In this document: piece after piece, positions 1 to 9,359 of the stretch
Layout: each line of letters starts with the position of its first letter
Numbering within the stretch: position 1 is the first letter of the stretch
NCBI GenBank assembly: GCA_903934295.1
Contig: CAIZNI010000056.1
Coordinates: 1 to 64,000 of the forward strand
Direction: 5' to 3'
Origin: an uncultured beta proteobacterium
GTDB taxonomy: Bacteria > Pseudomonadota > Gammaproteobacteria > Burkholderiales > Burkholderiaceae_E
DNA: 64,000 nt
Position numbers and translations under genes: made by a program
The notes under the pieces: generated by a model
Databases searched by the model: none
Seen by the model: only the letters and a program-made list of their open reading frames with translations
Told to the model about the DNA's origin: nothing

Positions 1-179
1 AAACCGGCGCAGGCTGGCGCGTCTTTCCCGTCATCCTCACCCCAGGGGCCGCGAACGATGAAATTCAAACGCCTTTCCGATCTCGATCTGCGCGGCAAAC
101 GCGTGTTCATCCGCGCCGACCTCAACGTCCCGCAGGACGATTCGCTGGCCATCACCGACGACACCCGCATTTGCGCGTC
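1..179 (+). repeat. direct duplication of pgk leader and 5' end, copy A
   Basis: These bases match 1791-1969 with three differences, all C/T: 120 vs 1910, 156 vs 1946, 172 vs 1962. The first two are silent third codon positions; the third turns an Arg codon into Cys. Similarity stops abruptly around 179, inside a short stretch (cgcgtc) shared with the sequence that follows. The copy begins at the window edge, so it may extend further left and may include the pgk promoter. Confidence 0.95.
58..179 (+). pseudogene. pgk: truncated phosphoglycerate kinase, N-terminal fragment
   Basis: About 41 codons match the N-terminus of the intact Pgk encoded at 1848, including the RADLNVPQ substrate-binding motif. 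The frame then runs into unrelated sequence and stops near 330. The leader with AGGGG upstream of the ATG is kept, so the fragment could still be translated into a short chimeric peptide of about 90 residues. That peptide would lack nearly all of both Pgk domains and cannot be active. I treat it as a leftover of a recombination or insertion event. Confidence 0.85.
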
Positions 180-331
180 TGCTGCAGGCCGCGCGCGCCG
201 CCTTGCAGGGCGGCGTGTCGGTGATCGTCGATGCGACCTTCAGTCGTCGTCCCGAACGCGAGGCCATGCGTGCGCTGTTGCAGGCCTGGGGCGTCGTGCC
301 GATTCCCGGGGGTCTGATCCGCCGCGATGAC
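176..331 (+). pseudogene. remnant of a P-loop kinase (AAA/zeta-toxin-like)
   Basis: Read in the frame containing base 176, the stretch gives a helix-like segment rich in Ala and Leu, then [20 protein letters not shown]. This resembles the second strand and following helix of small P-loop kinases of the type fused to APH-like domains, where a G-x-S-V-I-V-D-A-T-F segment is usual. Neither a Walker A motif nor a start is present, so only an internal piece survives, directly joined to the pgk fragment. The family assignment is by eye and tentative. Confidence 0.4.
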
Positions 332-434
332 CGGTGCCGTGTCGAGATGCGGCCAGGTGGCGCCCGGGTCCGAACGCTGCGTGATACAAACAAGGCCATC
401 AGGCAGCACACAACGACAAGACAGGGAGATGACC

Positions 435-1421
435 ATGGACGGTGCGCGCAGGCAGGTGCTCAAAGGGGTCGGTTCATTGGCGGCAGTCGGCGTGATGCCG
501 GGCGTGGGCGCACAGGAGGCGCCGTGGCCGAACCGGGCCATGACCTACATCATTCCGTTCACGCCAGGCGGCATCACCGACCAGTCCGGGCGTCTGCTGG
601 CCAAGTTGCTCAGCCCGCGGCTCGGTCAGTCGGTGGTGGTCGAGAACCGTCCTGGTGCCGGGGGTTCGGTGGGTGTCGAATACGGGGCCCGGCGGCCACC
701 GGATGGTTACACCATGATCTACGGGACCTCGGGCACCCATGCCGCGAACCTGGCGCTCTACAAGAATCTCAAGTACGACCCGCTCAAGGACTTCGAGGCG
801 GTGATCGGCATGAGCGTCACGCCGCTGCTGCTGGTCATCAATCCGAATCGCCCTTTCGGCACCGTGCCCGAGCTCATCGCCTACGCGAAGGCCAACCCTG
901 GCAAGCTGAATTTCGCGACCTCCGGTGCCGGCACGGGCGTTCATCTCACGGCTGAAGTGTTCCAGGTGGCCACGGGCACGAAGATGGTGCACGTCCCCTA
1001 CAAGGGCAGTGCACCGGCGCTCACCGACCTGGTGGCCGGACAGGTCGACCTGATGTTCGACTATGCCTCGGTGGTGCTGCCCATGGTGCAGTCGGGCAAG
1101 CTCAAGGCGCTCGCAACCACTGCGAAGAAGCGCCTCGAGGTCTTCCCCAACGTGCCGACAGTGGCCGAACTCGGCTTTCCCAACGCCGAATCAAGCGCCT
1201 GGAGCGGCGTGTTCATGCCGGCGAGGACCCCGCCGGATATCGTCAGGCGCCTGGGTGACCTGTGCGCCGAGGCCATGGCCGAGCCCGAGTTCAAGCAATT
1301 GATTGCCCGCTCGGGGGGCGTGCCGCTGGAACTGCGTGAGGCGAAGCTCGCCGCCTTCGTGAAGTCGGAATTCGACCGCTGGAGCGAAGTGATCCGTGTC
1401 TCGGGTGCGAAGCTGGACTGA
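435..1421 (+). CDS. Bug-family tripartite tricarboxylate transporter receptor
   Basis: Predicted periplasmic solute-binding protein of about 328 residues, the extracytoplasmic receptor of TTT uptake systems for carboxylates. It shows a secretion signal (VLKGVGSLAAVGVMPGVGAQ), then the family hallmarks: an IIPFTPGG loop followed by a D, VVVENRPGAGG, a PDGYT motif, and the mid-protein HVPYKGSAPALTDLVAGQVD segment. An ATG at 429 is also in frame, but AGGGAG ends just before it, so the ATG at 435 has better spacing. No TctA/TctB membrane genes lie nearby, so it is an orphan receptor, as is common in Burkholderiales. It lies between gene fragments in a rearranged stretch. Confidence 0.9.
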   Translation: MDGARRQVLKGVGSLAAVGVMPGVGAQEAPWPNRAMTYIIPFTPGGITDQSGRLLAKLLSPRLGQSVVVENRPGAGGSVGVEYGARRPPDGYTMIYGTSGTHAANLALYKNLKYDPLKDFEAVIGMSVTPLLLVINPNRPFGTVPELIAYAKANPGKLNFATSGAGTGVHLTAEVFQVATGTKMVHVPYKGSAPALTDLVAGQVDLMFDYASVVLPMVQSGKLKALATTAKKRLEVFPNVPTVAELGFPNAESSAWSGVFMPARTPPDIVRRLGDLCAEAMAEPEFKQLIARSGGVPLELREAKLAAFVKSEFDRWSEVIRVSGAKLD

Positions 1422-1488
1422 GGCGTCGGGCGGCGTCGTGGCGCTCGCGCGCCACGGCTTGCCCGACGCGCGGCGCGACCCGCAGACG

Positions 1489-1715
1489 CGCCAGCGAGAG
1501 CACCTTGAGGAGGTCGATGACACCCTTCGGATTCGTGACCATCACATCGTGCCCGCCATCGACCTCGACAGAGCGCCAGTCCGCCCGCTTGCGGGCCGCC
1601 TCGCGCGATGAGGCGGTGGGCCCGCAGTCGGGCTTGCAGGCCACGTAGGTCGCGGCCAGGCCGTTGCCGACCGGGTGCGTGAACACCTGGCTGCTTTCAT
1701 AGGCCGACAGGGGAT
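1489..1715 (-). pseudogene. C-terminal remnant of an alpha/beta hydrolase
   Basis: Reading leftward from about 1715, the translation gives [48 protein letters not shown] and a closing DLLKVLSLA. This matches the end of small alpha/beta-fold esterases, where the catalytic His sits in a GHD-x-M-V-T-x-P motif. No N-terminal half, nucleophile elbow or start codon is present; the sequence upstream is the pgk promoter region. The frame stays open past the family's usual end. I read it as a truncated gene cut off by the same rearrangement that duplicated pgk. Confidence 0.6.
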
Positions 1716-1759
1716 GCGGGGTGCACCGGGCCCGGGCGGGTTGCGCCGCTTCCCGCCGC

Positions 1760-1765
1760 TACAAT
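1760..1765 (+). promoter_or_regulatory. candidate -10 element of the pgk promoter
   Basis: TACAAT lies 82 bases before the pgk ATG in the context CGCTACAATGGGG. No convincing -35 is found 16-18 bases upstream; TTGCGC at 1741 is only 13 bases away. It sits just outside the duplicated block as far as that can be seen. Confidence 0.4.
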
Positions 1766-1790
1766 GGGGTTTGCGCTGTCAGCCGTCAGC

Positions 1791-1969
1791 AAACCGGCGC
1801 AGGCTGGCGCGTCTTTCCCGTCATCCTCACCCCAGGGGCCGCGAACGATGAAATTCAAACGCCTTTCCGATCTCGATCTGCGCGGCAAACGCGTGTTCAT
1901 CCGCGCCGATCTCAACGTCCCGCAGGACGATTCGCTGGCCATCACTGACGACACCCGCATTCGCGCGTC
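1791..1969 (+). repeat. direct duplication of pgk leader and 5' end, copy B
   Basis: This is the second copy of the block at 1-179 and belongs to the intact pgk gene. It comprises 57 bases of untranslated leader and the first 41 codons or so. The two copies are in the same orientation, 1790 bases apart. Confidence 0.95.
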
Positions 1970-3026
1970 GCTGCCGGCGATCCGCCACGCCCTGCAGGCG
2001 GGCGCCGCGGTCATGGTCACCTCGCACCTGGGCCGGCCCACCGAGGGCACGGTGAGGCCGGCCGATTCTCTCGCGCCGGTCGCGCACCGGCTGGCCGAAC
2101 TGCTGGGCTGCGCGGTGCCGCTGGTGAGCGATTGGGTCGGTGGCGGCTTCAGCGTCGCGCCGGGCGAGGTGGTGCTGCTGGAAAACTGCCGCTGCAATCC
2201 GGGCGAGAAGGCCAATGACGATGCACTGGCCCGCCGCATGGCCGCGCTGTGCGATGTGTATGTGAACGATGCCTTTGGCACCGCACACCGGGCCGAGGCC
2301 ACCACCCATGGCATCGCGGCCCACGCGCCAGTGGCCTGCGCCGGTCCGCTGATGGCCGCCGAACTCGACGCACTGGGCCGCGCGCTGCTGCAGCCGCGCC
2401 GTCCCCTGCTGGCGATCGTGGCGGGCTCCAAGGTCTCGACCAAGCTGTCGATCCTGAAGACGCTGGCCGCCCGGGTCGACCAGCTCATCGTCGGCGGGGG
2501 CATCGCCAACACCTTCCTGCTGGCGGCGGGTCATCCGATCGGCCAATCGCTGGCCGAGGCCGACCTGGTCGCCGAGGCCCGCGCCATCATCGATCTGATG
2601 GCCGCGCGCGGCGCCAGCGTGCCCCTGCCGCTCGATGTGGTGGTCGCCACCGAGTTCTCGGCCAGCGCCCCGGCGCGCACCGTGCCGGTGGATCAGGTCG
2701 GGCCCGCCGACCGGATCCTGGACGTCGGTCCGGCGAGCGCCGCCCGCTTCGCTGAACTGATTGCCGCGGCCGGTACCATCGTCTGGAACGGGCCGGTCGG
2801 GGTGTTCGAGTTTCCCGCCTTCGAGGGCGGCACCCGGGCGCTGGCGCAGGCAATCGCCGCCTCGTCGGCGTTTTCGATTGCCGGCGGCGGTGACACGCTG
2901 GCCGCGATCGCCAAGTACGGCATCACCGACCAGGTCGGCTACATCTCGACCGGTGGCGGCGCCTTCCTCGAATTCCTCGAGGGCCGCACACTGCCGGCGG
3001 TGGCCGCTCTAGAGGCCCGCGCCTAG
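1848..3026 (+). CDS. pgk: phosphoglycerate kinase
   Basis: Cytoplasmic glycolytic/Calvin enzyme converting 1,3-bisphosphoglycerate and ADP to 3-phosphoglycerate and ATP. The 392-residue length is typical. It shows RADLNVPQ near the N-terminus, the SHLGRP loop, [11 protein letters not shown], the hinge/nucleotide motif AGSKVSTK and the C-terminal GGGDTLAAI and [12 protein letters not shown] phosphate loops. [12 protein letters not shown] replaces the more usual LLENVRF form. The ATG at 1848 has AGGGG nine bases upstream. The next gene is pyk, 40 bases on. A truncated second copy of its front end lies at 58. Confidence 0.97.
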   Translation: MKFKRLSDLDLRGKRVFIRADLNVPQDDSLAITDDTRIRASLPAIRHALQAGAAVMVTSHLGRPTEGTVRPADSLAPVAHRLAELLGCAVPLVSDWVGGGFSVAPGEVVLLENCRCNPGEKANDDALARRMAALCDVYVNDAFGTAHRAEATTHGIAAHAPVACAGPLMAAELDALGRALLQPRRPLLAIVAGSKVSTKLSILKTLAARVDQLIVGGGIANTFLLAAGHPIGQSLAEADLVAEARAIIDLMAARGASVPLPLDVVVATEFSASAPARTVPVDQVGPADRILDVGPASAARFAELIAAAGTIVWNGPVGVFEFPAFEGGTRALAQAIAASSAFSIAGGGDTLAAIAKYGITDQVGYISTGGGAFLEFLEGRTLPAVAALEARA

Positions 3027-3066
3027 GCGCGTTCGACGGCCGCTCCCTTCACCCAGGAAAGTTCCC

Positions 3067-4494
3067 ATGATTCGCGCCACCAAGATCGTCGCCACCCTCG
3101 GACCCGCCTCCAGCAGTCCCGAGACCCTGGAGCGCATGCTGGCCGCCGGCACCAATGTCGTCAGGGTGAACTTCTCGCATGGCAGCGCCGCCGAGCACAC
3201 CGCCACCGTGCGCCTGGTCCGGGAAATCGCCCAGCGCCTGGGGCGCGACATCGGCGTCCTCGCCGACCTGCAAGGGCCCAAAATCCGGGTCGGCAAGTTC
3301 GCCGATGGTCGCATCACGCTGGCGGTCGGCGACCGCTTCACCTTCGACATCGAGTGCGAACTCGGCGACCAGCAGCGCGTCGGCCTCGACTACAAGGAAC
3401 TGGTCGACGATGTCCGGGTCGGCGACACGCTGCTGCTCAACGACGGCCGGCTCATCATGCGGGTCGACCGCGTCGGCCGCACCACCATCGAGTGCACCGT
3501 CACCCAGGGCGGGGTGCTCTCCGACCGCAAGGGCATCAACCGCCAGGGCGGCGGTCTCACCGCGCCGGCGCTCACCGCCAAGGACATGGACGACCTGAAG
3601 ACCGCGGTCGCCTTCGAGGCCGACTTCATCGCGGTGTCGTTTCCCAAGAACGCGCCGGACATGTACATGGCGCGTGAACTGATGCGCGCGGCCGGCGGCC
3701 ATTGCCTGATGATCGCCAAGATCGAGCGCTTCGAGGCGATCGGCAATCTCGAGGAGATCCTGAAGGCCTCCGACGGCATCATGGTGGCGCGCGGCGACCT
3801 CGCGGTCGAGGTCGGCGATGCGGCGGTGCCGGCGCTCCAGAAGCGCATGATCCGCATGGCGCGCGAGTTCAACAAGTTCGCGATCACCGCCACCCAGATG
3901 ATGGAGTCGATGATCGAGTCGCCGGTGCCCACCCGTGCCGAGGTCTCCGACGTGGCCAACGCGGTGCTCGACGGAACCGACGCGGTGATGCTCTCGGCCG
4001 AGACCGCCGCCGGTAAGTACCCGGTCGAGACCATCGAGTCGATGGCGCGGATCTGCACCGAAGCCGACCGGTCCCAGTCGGTGAAGCTCGATTCCGAGTT
4101 CCTCAACCGAACCTTCTCGCGCATCGACCAGTCGATCGCGATGAGTGCGCTGTTCGTTGCCCACCACCTGTCGATCAAGGCGATCGTCGCGCTCACCCAG
4201 TCGGGCTCGACCGCGTTGTGGATGTCGCGGTTCGACTCCGGCGTGCCGATCTATGCGCTGACCCCCGAGGAGCGCAGCCGCCGGCGCATGACCCTGTATC
4301 GCGAGGTGCATCCGGTGCTGCTGCAGTACAAGTCGGTTGAGGGAGCAGCCCTGCTGATCGAGGCCGAGGAGCGGCTGGTGGCCGCCGGCCTGGTGAGCAA
4401 GGGCGATCGAATCATCATCACCATCGGCGAGCCGATCGGCAAGTCGGGCGGCACCAACACGATGAAGATCGTGACCGTCGGCGAGCACTGCTGA
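3067..4494 (+). CDS. pyk: pyruvate kinase
   Basis: Transfers phosphate from phosphoenolpyruvate to ADP, the last step of glycolysis, in the cytoplasm. The 475-residue length is normal. It starts with TKIVATLGPASSS and carries NFSHGS, DLQGPKIRVG, the SDRKGIN segment before the B-domain return, the catalytic MIAKIER lysine/glutamate region, the VARGDLAVEV motif and ATQMMESM. The C-terminal domain ends in a short regulatory region with IITIGEP. AGGA precedes the ATG. The gene probably shares a transcript with pgk. Confidence 0.97.
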   Translation: MIRATKIVATLGPASSSPETLERMLAAGTNVVRVNFSHGSAAEHTATVRLVREIAQRLGRDIGVLADLQGPKIRVGKFADGRITLAVGDRFTFDIECELGDQQRVGLDYKELVDDVRVGDTLLLNDGRLIMRVDRVGRTTIECTVTQGGVLSDRKGINRQGGGLTAPALTAKDMDDLKTAVAFEADFIAVSFPKNAPDMYMARELMRAAGGHCLMIAKIERFEAIGNLEEILKASDGIMVARGDLAVEVGDAAVPALQKRMIRMAREFNKFAITATQMMESMIESPVPTRAEVSDVANAVLDGTDAVMLSAETAAGKYPVETIESMARICTEADRSQSVKLDSEFLNRTFSRIDQSIAMSALFVAHHLSIKAIVALTQSGSTALWMSRFDSGVPIYALTPEERSRRRMTLYREVHPVLLQYKSVEGAALLIEAEERLVAAGLVSKGDRIIITIGEPIGKSGGTNTMKIVTVGEHC

Positions 4495-4528
4495 CGCCCG
4501 TCAATCCCCTGCCTGCGAGATCGACACG

Positions 4529-5509
4529 ATGTCCCGTTCTCTGTCACGTTTTCTGTCCCGTCTGACGGCCCTGGCGCTGGCGTTCGCGCCCTTTGCCGTC
4601 ACCGCCCAGTCCGCCGATGCCTATCCCAGCCGGCCGGTGCGCATCGTGGTGCCGTTCGCGCCGGGCGGCGCCACCGACGTGGTGGCGCGCATGGTGGCGC
4701 AGAAGCTGGCGGAACGGCTGGGCCAGCCGGTCACCGTCGAGAACAAGCCCGGCGCGGCCAATGTCATCGCCAACGACATGGTCGCCAAGGCTGCGCCCGA
4801 TGGGTACACGCTGCTGTTCGCCGCCGCCCCGATCGCGCTGAACACCGCGCTGGGCATGAAGCTGCCTTACCACCCGCAGACCGATCTGGCGCCGGTCTCG
4901 CTGGTCGCCTCCATCCCGGTCCTGGTGATGGTCAATGCATCGACGCCTTACCGATCGCTGGGCGACATCGTCGCGGGCGCCCGTACCGCCAACCTGAATT
5001 ACGCCACCGCCGGGGTCGGGTCGATGCCGCACCTGATCGGCGAAGCGCTGCGCACCCGCAGTGGCGCGCAGCTCACCCACATCGGCTACAAGGGCGCCGT
5101 GCCGGCCTTGCAGGACGCGATGGCCGGCACCGTGCCGATCCTGATCGATGCCTACATTCCCGCCGGCACCCAGGTGCTGGCCGGCAAGCTGCGCGGCATC
5201 GCGATCGCTGCCGAGCGGCGATCACCGGTCCTGCCGGAGGTGCCGACCACCGCCGAGCAGGGATTCCCGGAACTCGTCGGCTCGGGTTTCTACGGGCTGC
5301 TGGCGCCGGCAAAGACGCCGGCCGCCATCATCGACCGGCTGCACGCCGCGGTCGTCGACTCGGTGAACCGGACCGATGTCCGCGAAAAGCTGATCAAGCA
5401 GGGCTACGATGTCCACGCCTCGACGCCGGCCGAATATGCGGCCTTCATCCGGCGTGAGATCGAACGCTGGACGCCGGTGGTCAAGGCGGCCGGCATCCGG
5501 CCTGAGTAG
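4529..5509 (+). CDS. Bug-family tripartite tricarboxylate transporter receptor
   Basis: A 326-residue periplasmic solute receptor like the one at 435. A signal peptide with a hydrophobic [17 protein letters not shown] core is followed by [31 protein letters not shown], a [10 protein letters not shown] motif and the conserved [19 protein letters not shown] segment that contacts carboxylate ligands in the family. It lies 34 bases after pyk and in its orientation, and may be read through from pyk. No transporter membrane subunits are nearby, so the ligand cannot be assigned. It interrupts the common pyk-fba adjacency. Confidence 0.92.
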   Translation: MSRSLSRFLSRLTALALAFAPFAVTAQSADAYPSRPVRIVVPFAPGGATDVVARMVAQKLAERLGQPVTVENKPGAANVIANDMVAKAAPDGYTLLFAAAPIALNTALGMKLPYHPQTDLAPVSLVASIPVLVMVNASTPYRSLGDIVAGARTANLNYATAGVGSMPHLIGEALRTRSGAQLTHIGYKGAVPALQDAMAGTVPILIDAYIPAGTQVLAGKLRGIAIAAERRSPVLPEVPTTAEQGFPELVGSGFYGLLAPAKTPAAIIDRLHAAVVDSVNRTDVREKLIKQGYDVHASTPAEYAAFIRREIERWTPVVKAAGIRPE

Positions 5510-5537
5510 GCTCGTCGCCGCCGGTTGCCGCTCGCGG

Positions 5538-5543
5538 CATAAT
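5538..5543 (+). promoter_or_regulatory. candidate -10 element of the fba promoter
   Basis: CATAAT in the context GCGGCATAATGGC, 85 bases before the fba ATG. It has no clear -35 partner at the usual distance. Its placement between the Bug gene and fba suggests that fba has its own promoter. Confidence 0.35.
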
Positions 5544-5628
5544 GGCCGGCGCCGCGGCGGCCGTTACCCGTGCCCCTTCGTTCTCACCGGATGCCGGTCC
5601 GACCCGATTCTTCATTCAGGAGTCCTTC

Positions 5629-6693
5629 ATGCCCCTCGTCTCGATGCGCCAGCTGCTCGATCACGCCGCCGAAAACGGCTACGGCATCCCGGCGTTCAAC
5701 GTCAACAATCTGGAACAGGTCCAGGCGATCATGTCGGCCGCTGCCGAGATCGATGCGCCGGTGATCATGCAGGCGTCGGCCGGCGCCCGGAAATATGCCG
5801 GCGAGCATTTCCTCAAGCATCTGATCCAGGCGGCGGTCGAGTCGTACCCGAAGGTCCCGGTGGTGATGCACCAGGACCACGGCCAGTCGCCGGCGGTGTG
5901 CAGCGGCGCGATCGGCCTGGGATTCTCCTCGGTGATGATGGACGGCTCGCTGCAGGAAGACGGCAAGACCATCGCCAGCTACGACTACAACGTCGCGGTC
6001 ACCCGAAAGGTGGTCGACATGGCCCATGCGCTGGGCGTCACCGTCGAAGGCGAGCTCGGCTGCCTGGGCTCGCTCGAGACCATGATGGGCGACAAGGAGG
6101 ACGGTCATGGCGCCGACGGTGCGATGACCCGCGAGCAGCTGCTGACCGATCCGGAACAGGCCGCCGACTTCGTGCGCAGCACGCAGGTCGATGCGCTGGC
6201 GATTGCCATCGGCACCAGTCATGGCGCCTACAAGTTCACCCGCAAGCCGACCGGCGACATCCTGGCCATCTCGCGCATCAAGGAGATCAACGCCCGGCTG
6301 CCCAACACCCACCTGGTGATGCACGGCTCCTCGTCGGTGCCGCAGGAACTGCTGGCCGAGATCCGTGAGTTCGGCGGCGAGATGAAGGAAACCTACGGCG
6401 TGCCGGTGGAAGAGATTCAGCACGCCATCCGCTACGGCGTGCGCAAGATCAACATCGACACCGACATCCGGCTGGCGATGACCGCCGCGGTGCGCCGCTA
6501 TCTGGCGCAAAACCCCGACAAGTTCGATCCGCGCGACTACCTCAAGCCCGCCCGCGAGGCCGCCAAGGCCATCTGCCTGCAGCGCTACCAGCAGTTCGGC
6601 TGCGCCGGGCAGGGCAGCCGGGTCAAGGCGGTCGATCTGTCGGTGATGGTCGCGCGCTATCGGTCGGGCGAACTGGCGCAGTTGGTCAAGTGA
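5629..6693 (+). CDS. fba: fructose-1,6-bisphosphate aldolase, class II (Calvin-cycle subtype)
   Basis: Zinc-dependent aldolase interconverting fructose 1,6-bisphosphate with dihydroxyacetone phosphate and glyceraldehyde 3-phosphate. The 354-residue protein starts [10 protein letters not shown] and has GIPAFNVNN, the zinc-binding MHQDHGQS histidine region, [31 protein letters not shown] and the KINIDTDIR phosphate site, all typical of the CbbA-type class II group. An upstream in-frame ATG at 5542 lies on the putative -10 and is unlikely to be the start; the ATG at 5629 has AGGAG seven bases before it. Confidence 0.97.
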   Translation: MPLVSMRQLLDHAAENGYGIPAFNVNNLEQVQAIMSAAAEIDAPVIMQASAGARKYAGEHFLKHLIQAAVESYPKVPVVMHQDHGQSPAVCSGAIGLGFSSVMMDGSLQEDGKTIASYDYNVAVTRKVVDMAHALGVTVEGELGCLGSLETMMGDKEDGHGADGAMTREQLLTDPEQAADFVRSTQVDALAIAIGTSHGAYKFTRKPTGDILAISRIKEINARLPNTHLVMHGSSSVPQELLAEIREFGGEMKETYGVPVEEIQHAIRYGVRKINIDTDIRLAMTAAVRRYLAQNPDKFDPRDYLKPAREAAKAICLQRYQQFGCAGQGSRVKAVDLSVMVARYRSGELAQLVK

Positions 6694-6706
6694 GCCGCGC
6701 GGCGCG

Positions 6707-7714
6707 ATGAGCGTGGACACGACCGGAGAACTGGCCGAGGCCCTCGGGGCGCTGGTGCGTCGCCGCCTGCCCGGCTTCGACCGGATCGCCGGGCTGACCC
6801 GTCTGTCCGGCGGCGCCAGCCAGCAGACCTGGGCGTTCGAGGCGTCGGGTGATGCCGGCACGATTCCACTGATCCTGCGGCGCTTGCCGCCCGAGTCGGG
6901 CCAGACCGAGACGGCGATCGGGCTGGAGATCGAGGCCGAACTGATCCGCCGGGCTGCCCGGGCCGGTGTGCCGGTGCCGGAGGTCATGGCGGTGGCCGAG
7001 CCCGACGATGACATCGGGCGCGGGTTCCTGATGCGCCGGGTCGAGGGAGAGACCCTGGGCAAGCGCATCCTGCGCGATCCGATGTTCGACGCCGTCCGGA
7101 CGCAGCTGCCGGCCCAGGCGGGGGTGATTGCCGCCGCGATCCATGAAGTCGATGCCGCGGGCGTGCCCCTGAAGTCGCGCACCCCGGCAGAGGATGTCGA
7201 GCAGTTGCATCGCCGCTACCTCGCCACCGGTTCGGCGCTGCCGGTGTTCGAGCTCGCCTTCGCCTGGCTGCGCGCGAACTGCCCGCCGCCGGGGCGGGTG
7301 ACGCTGGTGCACGGTGATTACCGTCACGGCAATCTGATGATCGGGCCCGACGGCATCCGGGCGGTCCTCGACTGGGAGCTGGCCCACCTGGGCGACCCGA
7401 TGGAGGACCTCGGCTGGATCTGCGTGGCCGCCTGGCGCTTCGGCGCCATCGACAAGCCGGTCGGTGGCTGGGGCAGCCGCGAGGCGCTGTACGAGGCCTA
7501 TGGCGAGCGCGCTGGCGTGCGGGTCGACCCGCAGCGCGTGCTGTTCTGGGAAGTGATCGGCACCCTGCGCTGGGGGGTGATCTGTCTGGACCTCGCCCGG
7601 TCCTATCCGGTGTTTCGCATGACCGATCCGGGCCGCGCGGTCGAGCGCGCCCAGATCGGTCGCCGGGTGTCGGAAACCGACATCGACCTGCTGCGCCTGC
7701 TGGCGCCACGCTGA
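6707..7714 (+). CDS. APH-like phosphotransferase family protein
   Basis: A 335-residue protein of the choline kinase/aminoglycoside phosphotransferase fold, in the subgroup related to the N-terminal kinase domain of ACAD10. Visible features are the N-lobe LSGGASQQTW motif, the catalytic-loop HGDYRHGNLMI and the metal-binding VLDWELAHLGDPMEDLGW. Members usually sit beside acyl-CoA dehydrogenases and are thought to phosphorylate hydroxyacyl-CoA or related substrates; no such dehydrogenase is adjacent here. The DUF6285 gene follows after nine bases, the usual partner of this family. The substrate is unknown. Confidence 0.85.
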   Translation: MSVDTTGELAEALGALVRRRLPGFDRIAGLTRLSGGASQQTWAFEASGDAGTIPLILRRLPPESGQTETAIGLEIEAELIRRAARAGVPVPEVMAVAEPDDDIGRGFLMRRVEGETLGKRILRDPMFDAVRTQLPAQAGVIAAAIHEVDAAGVPLKSRTPAEDVEQLHRRYLATGSALPVFELAFAWLRANCPPPGRVTLVHGDYRHGNLMIGPDGIRAVLDWELAHLGDPMEDLGWICVAAWRFGAIDKPVGGWGSREALYEAYGERAGVRVDPQRVLFWEVIGTLRWGVICLDLARSYPVFRMTDPGRAVERAQIGRRVSETDIDLLRLLAPR

Positions 7715-7723
7715 CTGCCCGCC

Positions 7724-8116
7724 ATGCACAACACACCCACGCCCGATGAATTGCTCGAGGTCGTCGCCCGTTACCTGACGGAGGTGGCGATGCCCCTGCT
7801 GCCGCCCGCGGCGGCGTTCCATGCGCGAGTGGCGGCCAATGCGCTCCAGGTGGTGCGGCGCCAGATCGCGCTGGCGCCGGCGCAGGAGGCGGCCGAGCGC
7901 GAGCGGCTGGCCGCGCTGCCCGCTGGCCTGGGTACCGACGATCCCGATCTGGCGCGCGCCAACCTGGCGCTTGCAGCCGCGATTGCCGACGGCCGGCTGG
8001 GCCCGGCCGATCCGGCGCTGCTGGCGCACCTGTGGCAGACCACGCTCGACCGGCTGGCGGTGGATCAGCCGGGTTACGCGTCGTATGTCGCCGAGACCCG
8101 GCACAGCGCCGGCTGA
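7724..8116 (+). CDS. DUF6285 domain protein
   Basis: A small soluble protein of 130 residues, mostly helical, with PTPDELLEVVARYL at the N-terminus and FHARVAANALQVVRRQ in the middle, as I recall for DUF6285. Genes of this family typically follow an APH-like kinase, as here, which suggests an accessory or regulatory role for that kinase. No catalytic residues are evident. It is almost certainly co-transcribed with the kinase gene upstream. Confidence 0.7.
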   Translation: MHNTPTPDELLEVVARYLTEVAMPLLPPAAAFHARVAANALQVVRRQIALAPAQEAAERERLAALPAGLGTDDPDLARANLALAAAIADGRLGPADPALLAHLWQTTLDRLAVDQPGYASYVAETRHSAG

Positions 8117-8154
8117 TCGGCCCCGGTCAGTCGGGCTGTCTCACCCACGCCAGC

Positions 8155-9336
8155 TCACCCGCCCTGGCGGACCGCGTCGTACACCGCCGTCTCGAAGGCA
8201 TAGTAGAGCGGCAGCGATCGCCGGTCGGCGAACGGCAGGACCTGGGTCAGGTAGACCCCGCCCAGCCCGCTGTCCCGATCGATCCATTGGTAGCAGTTGG
8301 TCAGGCCGGCCCACATGAGGCCGCCGGCCGGCCGCCCGGTCGGCGTGGCGGTCAGGTTGATCTGAAAGCTCAGTCCCCAGCCCTTGGGAACGCCGGGAAA
8401 GAATTCGGCGTCGAGCGAGCGCGCCGGCATCGATGAGCGCATCGGATTCACCCGCAGCTCGCCCATGCGGTTGCCGGCCATCTGCGCCACCGTCGCGGGC
8501 TGCAGCACCCGGTTGCCGTTGCCGAGCCCGTCGTCGAGGATCATCCGCACGAACTTCAGGTAGTCGGCGACGCTGGAGTACAGCCCGCCGCCGCCGCCCT
8601 CGAACTCGGGCTGCTGGGTCACTTCCATGTCCATCAGCGGCGCCAGCCGGCCTTCCTCGTCACGCTGATGAACCTTGGCCAGCCGTTCGCGCATCGCGGG
8701 GCTGATCCGGAACCGGGTGCTGTCCATGCCCAGCGGATCGAACAGGTGGCGCGTCAGGTATTCGCCCAGGCGCAGGCCGCTTGCCGCCTCGATCATGCGC
8801 CCGGCCCAGTCGATGCCGATGCTGTAGTTCCATCGCTCGCCCGGGTCGAACAGCAGCGGCGTGTGCAGCGCGGCGGTGCGACCGGTCTGCATCAGCGGCA
8901 GCCCCTGCGCGCGCTGGTAGCGTCCGACCTCCGGATTCCAGGTGTCGTAGCCGAAGCCCGCGGTGTGGGTGAGCAGGTGGCGCAGCGTGATCGGGCGCTG
9001 CGCCGGTCGTGTCTGCGCCCGGCCGTCGGCATCGAAACCGGTCAGCACGCCGATCGTGGCGATCTCGGGAACCACTCGCGCGGCCGGCGCGTCCAGGTCG
9101 AGGCGGCCCTGCTCGACGAGCTGCATCGCGCCGGCGGCAGTGATCGCCTTGGTCATCGAGGCGATCCAGCCGACCGTGTCGGTGGTCATCGGCGCCGGCT
9201 GGCCCAGCACACGGACCCCGAAGGCGCCTTCGTAGCGGCAGCCGCTGCGGTCGGTGACCATGGCGGCCACGCCAGGCACGTCGCCGGCCTGCACTGCGGC
9301 GCTGAGAAGGGCATCGATCCGCTGGGTCATCGTCAT
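8155..9336 (-). CDS. serine hydrolase of the beta-lactamase/EstB fold
   Basis: A 393-residue class C beta-lactamase-fold hydrolase. The nucleophile motif S60-M-T-K63 lies in WIASMTKAI, and the Y-S-x of the second motif is in WNYSIGIDW near residue 173. No signal peptide is seen, which fits cytoplasmic esterases of the EstB group rather than a periplasmic beta-lactamase. The substrate is not predictable. It converges on the DUF6285 gene and diverges from the MetX-like gene, so it is probably a single-gene unit. Confidence 0.85.
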   Translation of the reverse strand: MTMTQRIDALLSAAVQAGDVPGVAAMVTDRSGCRYEGAFGVRVLGQPAPMTTDTVGWIASMTKAITAAGAMQLVEQGRLDLDAPAARVVPEIATIGVLTGFDADGRAQTRPAQRPITLRHLLTHTAGFGYDTWNPEVGRYQRAQGLPLMQTGRTAALHTPLLFDPGERWNYSIGIDWAGRMIEAASGLRLGEYLTRHLFDPLGMDSTRFRISPAMRERLAKVHQRDEEGRLAPLMDMEVTQQPEFEGGGGGLYSSVADYLKFVRMILDDGLGNGNRVLQPATVAQMAGNRMGELRVNPMRSSMPARSLDAEFFPGVPKGWGLSFQINLTATPTGRPAGGLMWAGLTNCYQWIDRDSGLGGVYLTQVLPFADRRSLPLYYAFETAVYDAVRQGG

Positions 9337-9359
9337 CGGCAGGCTCCTGGGTTGCGCGG

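Noticed and set aside
3049-4488. Long open frame antisense to pyk (about 479 codons)
   Set aside because: It is His/Arg/Asp-rich low-complexity translation of the opposite strand of a well-conserved pyruvate kinase gene; such mirror frames are normal in GC-rich DNA.
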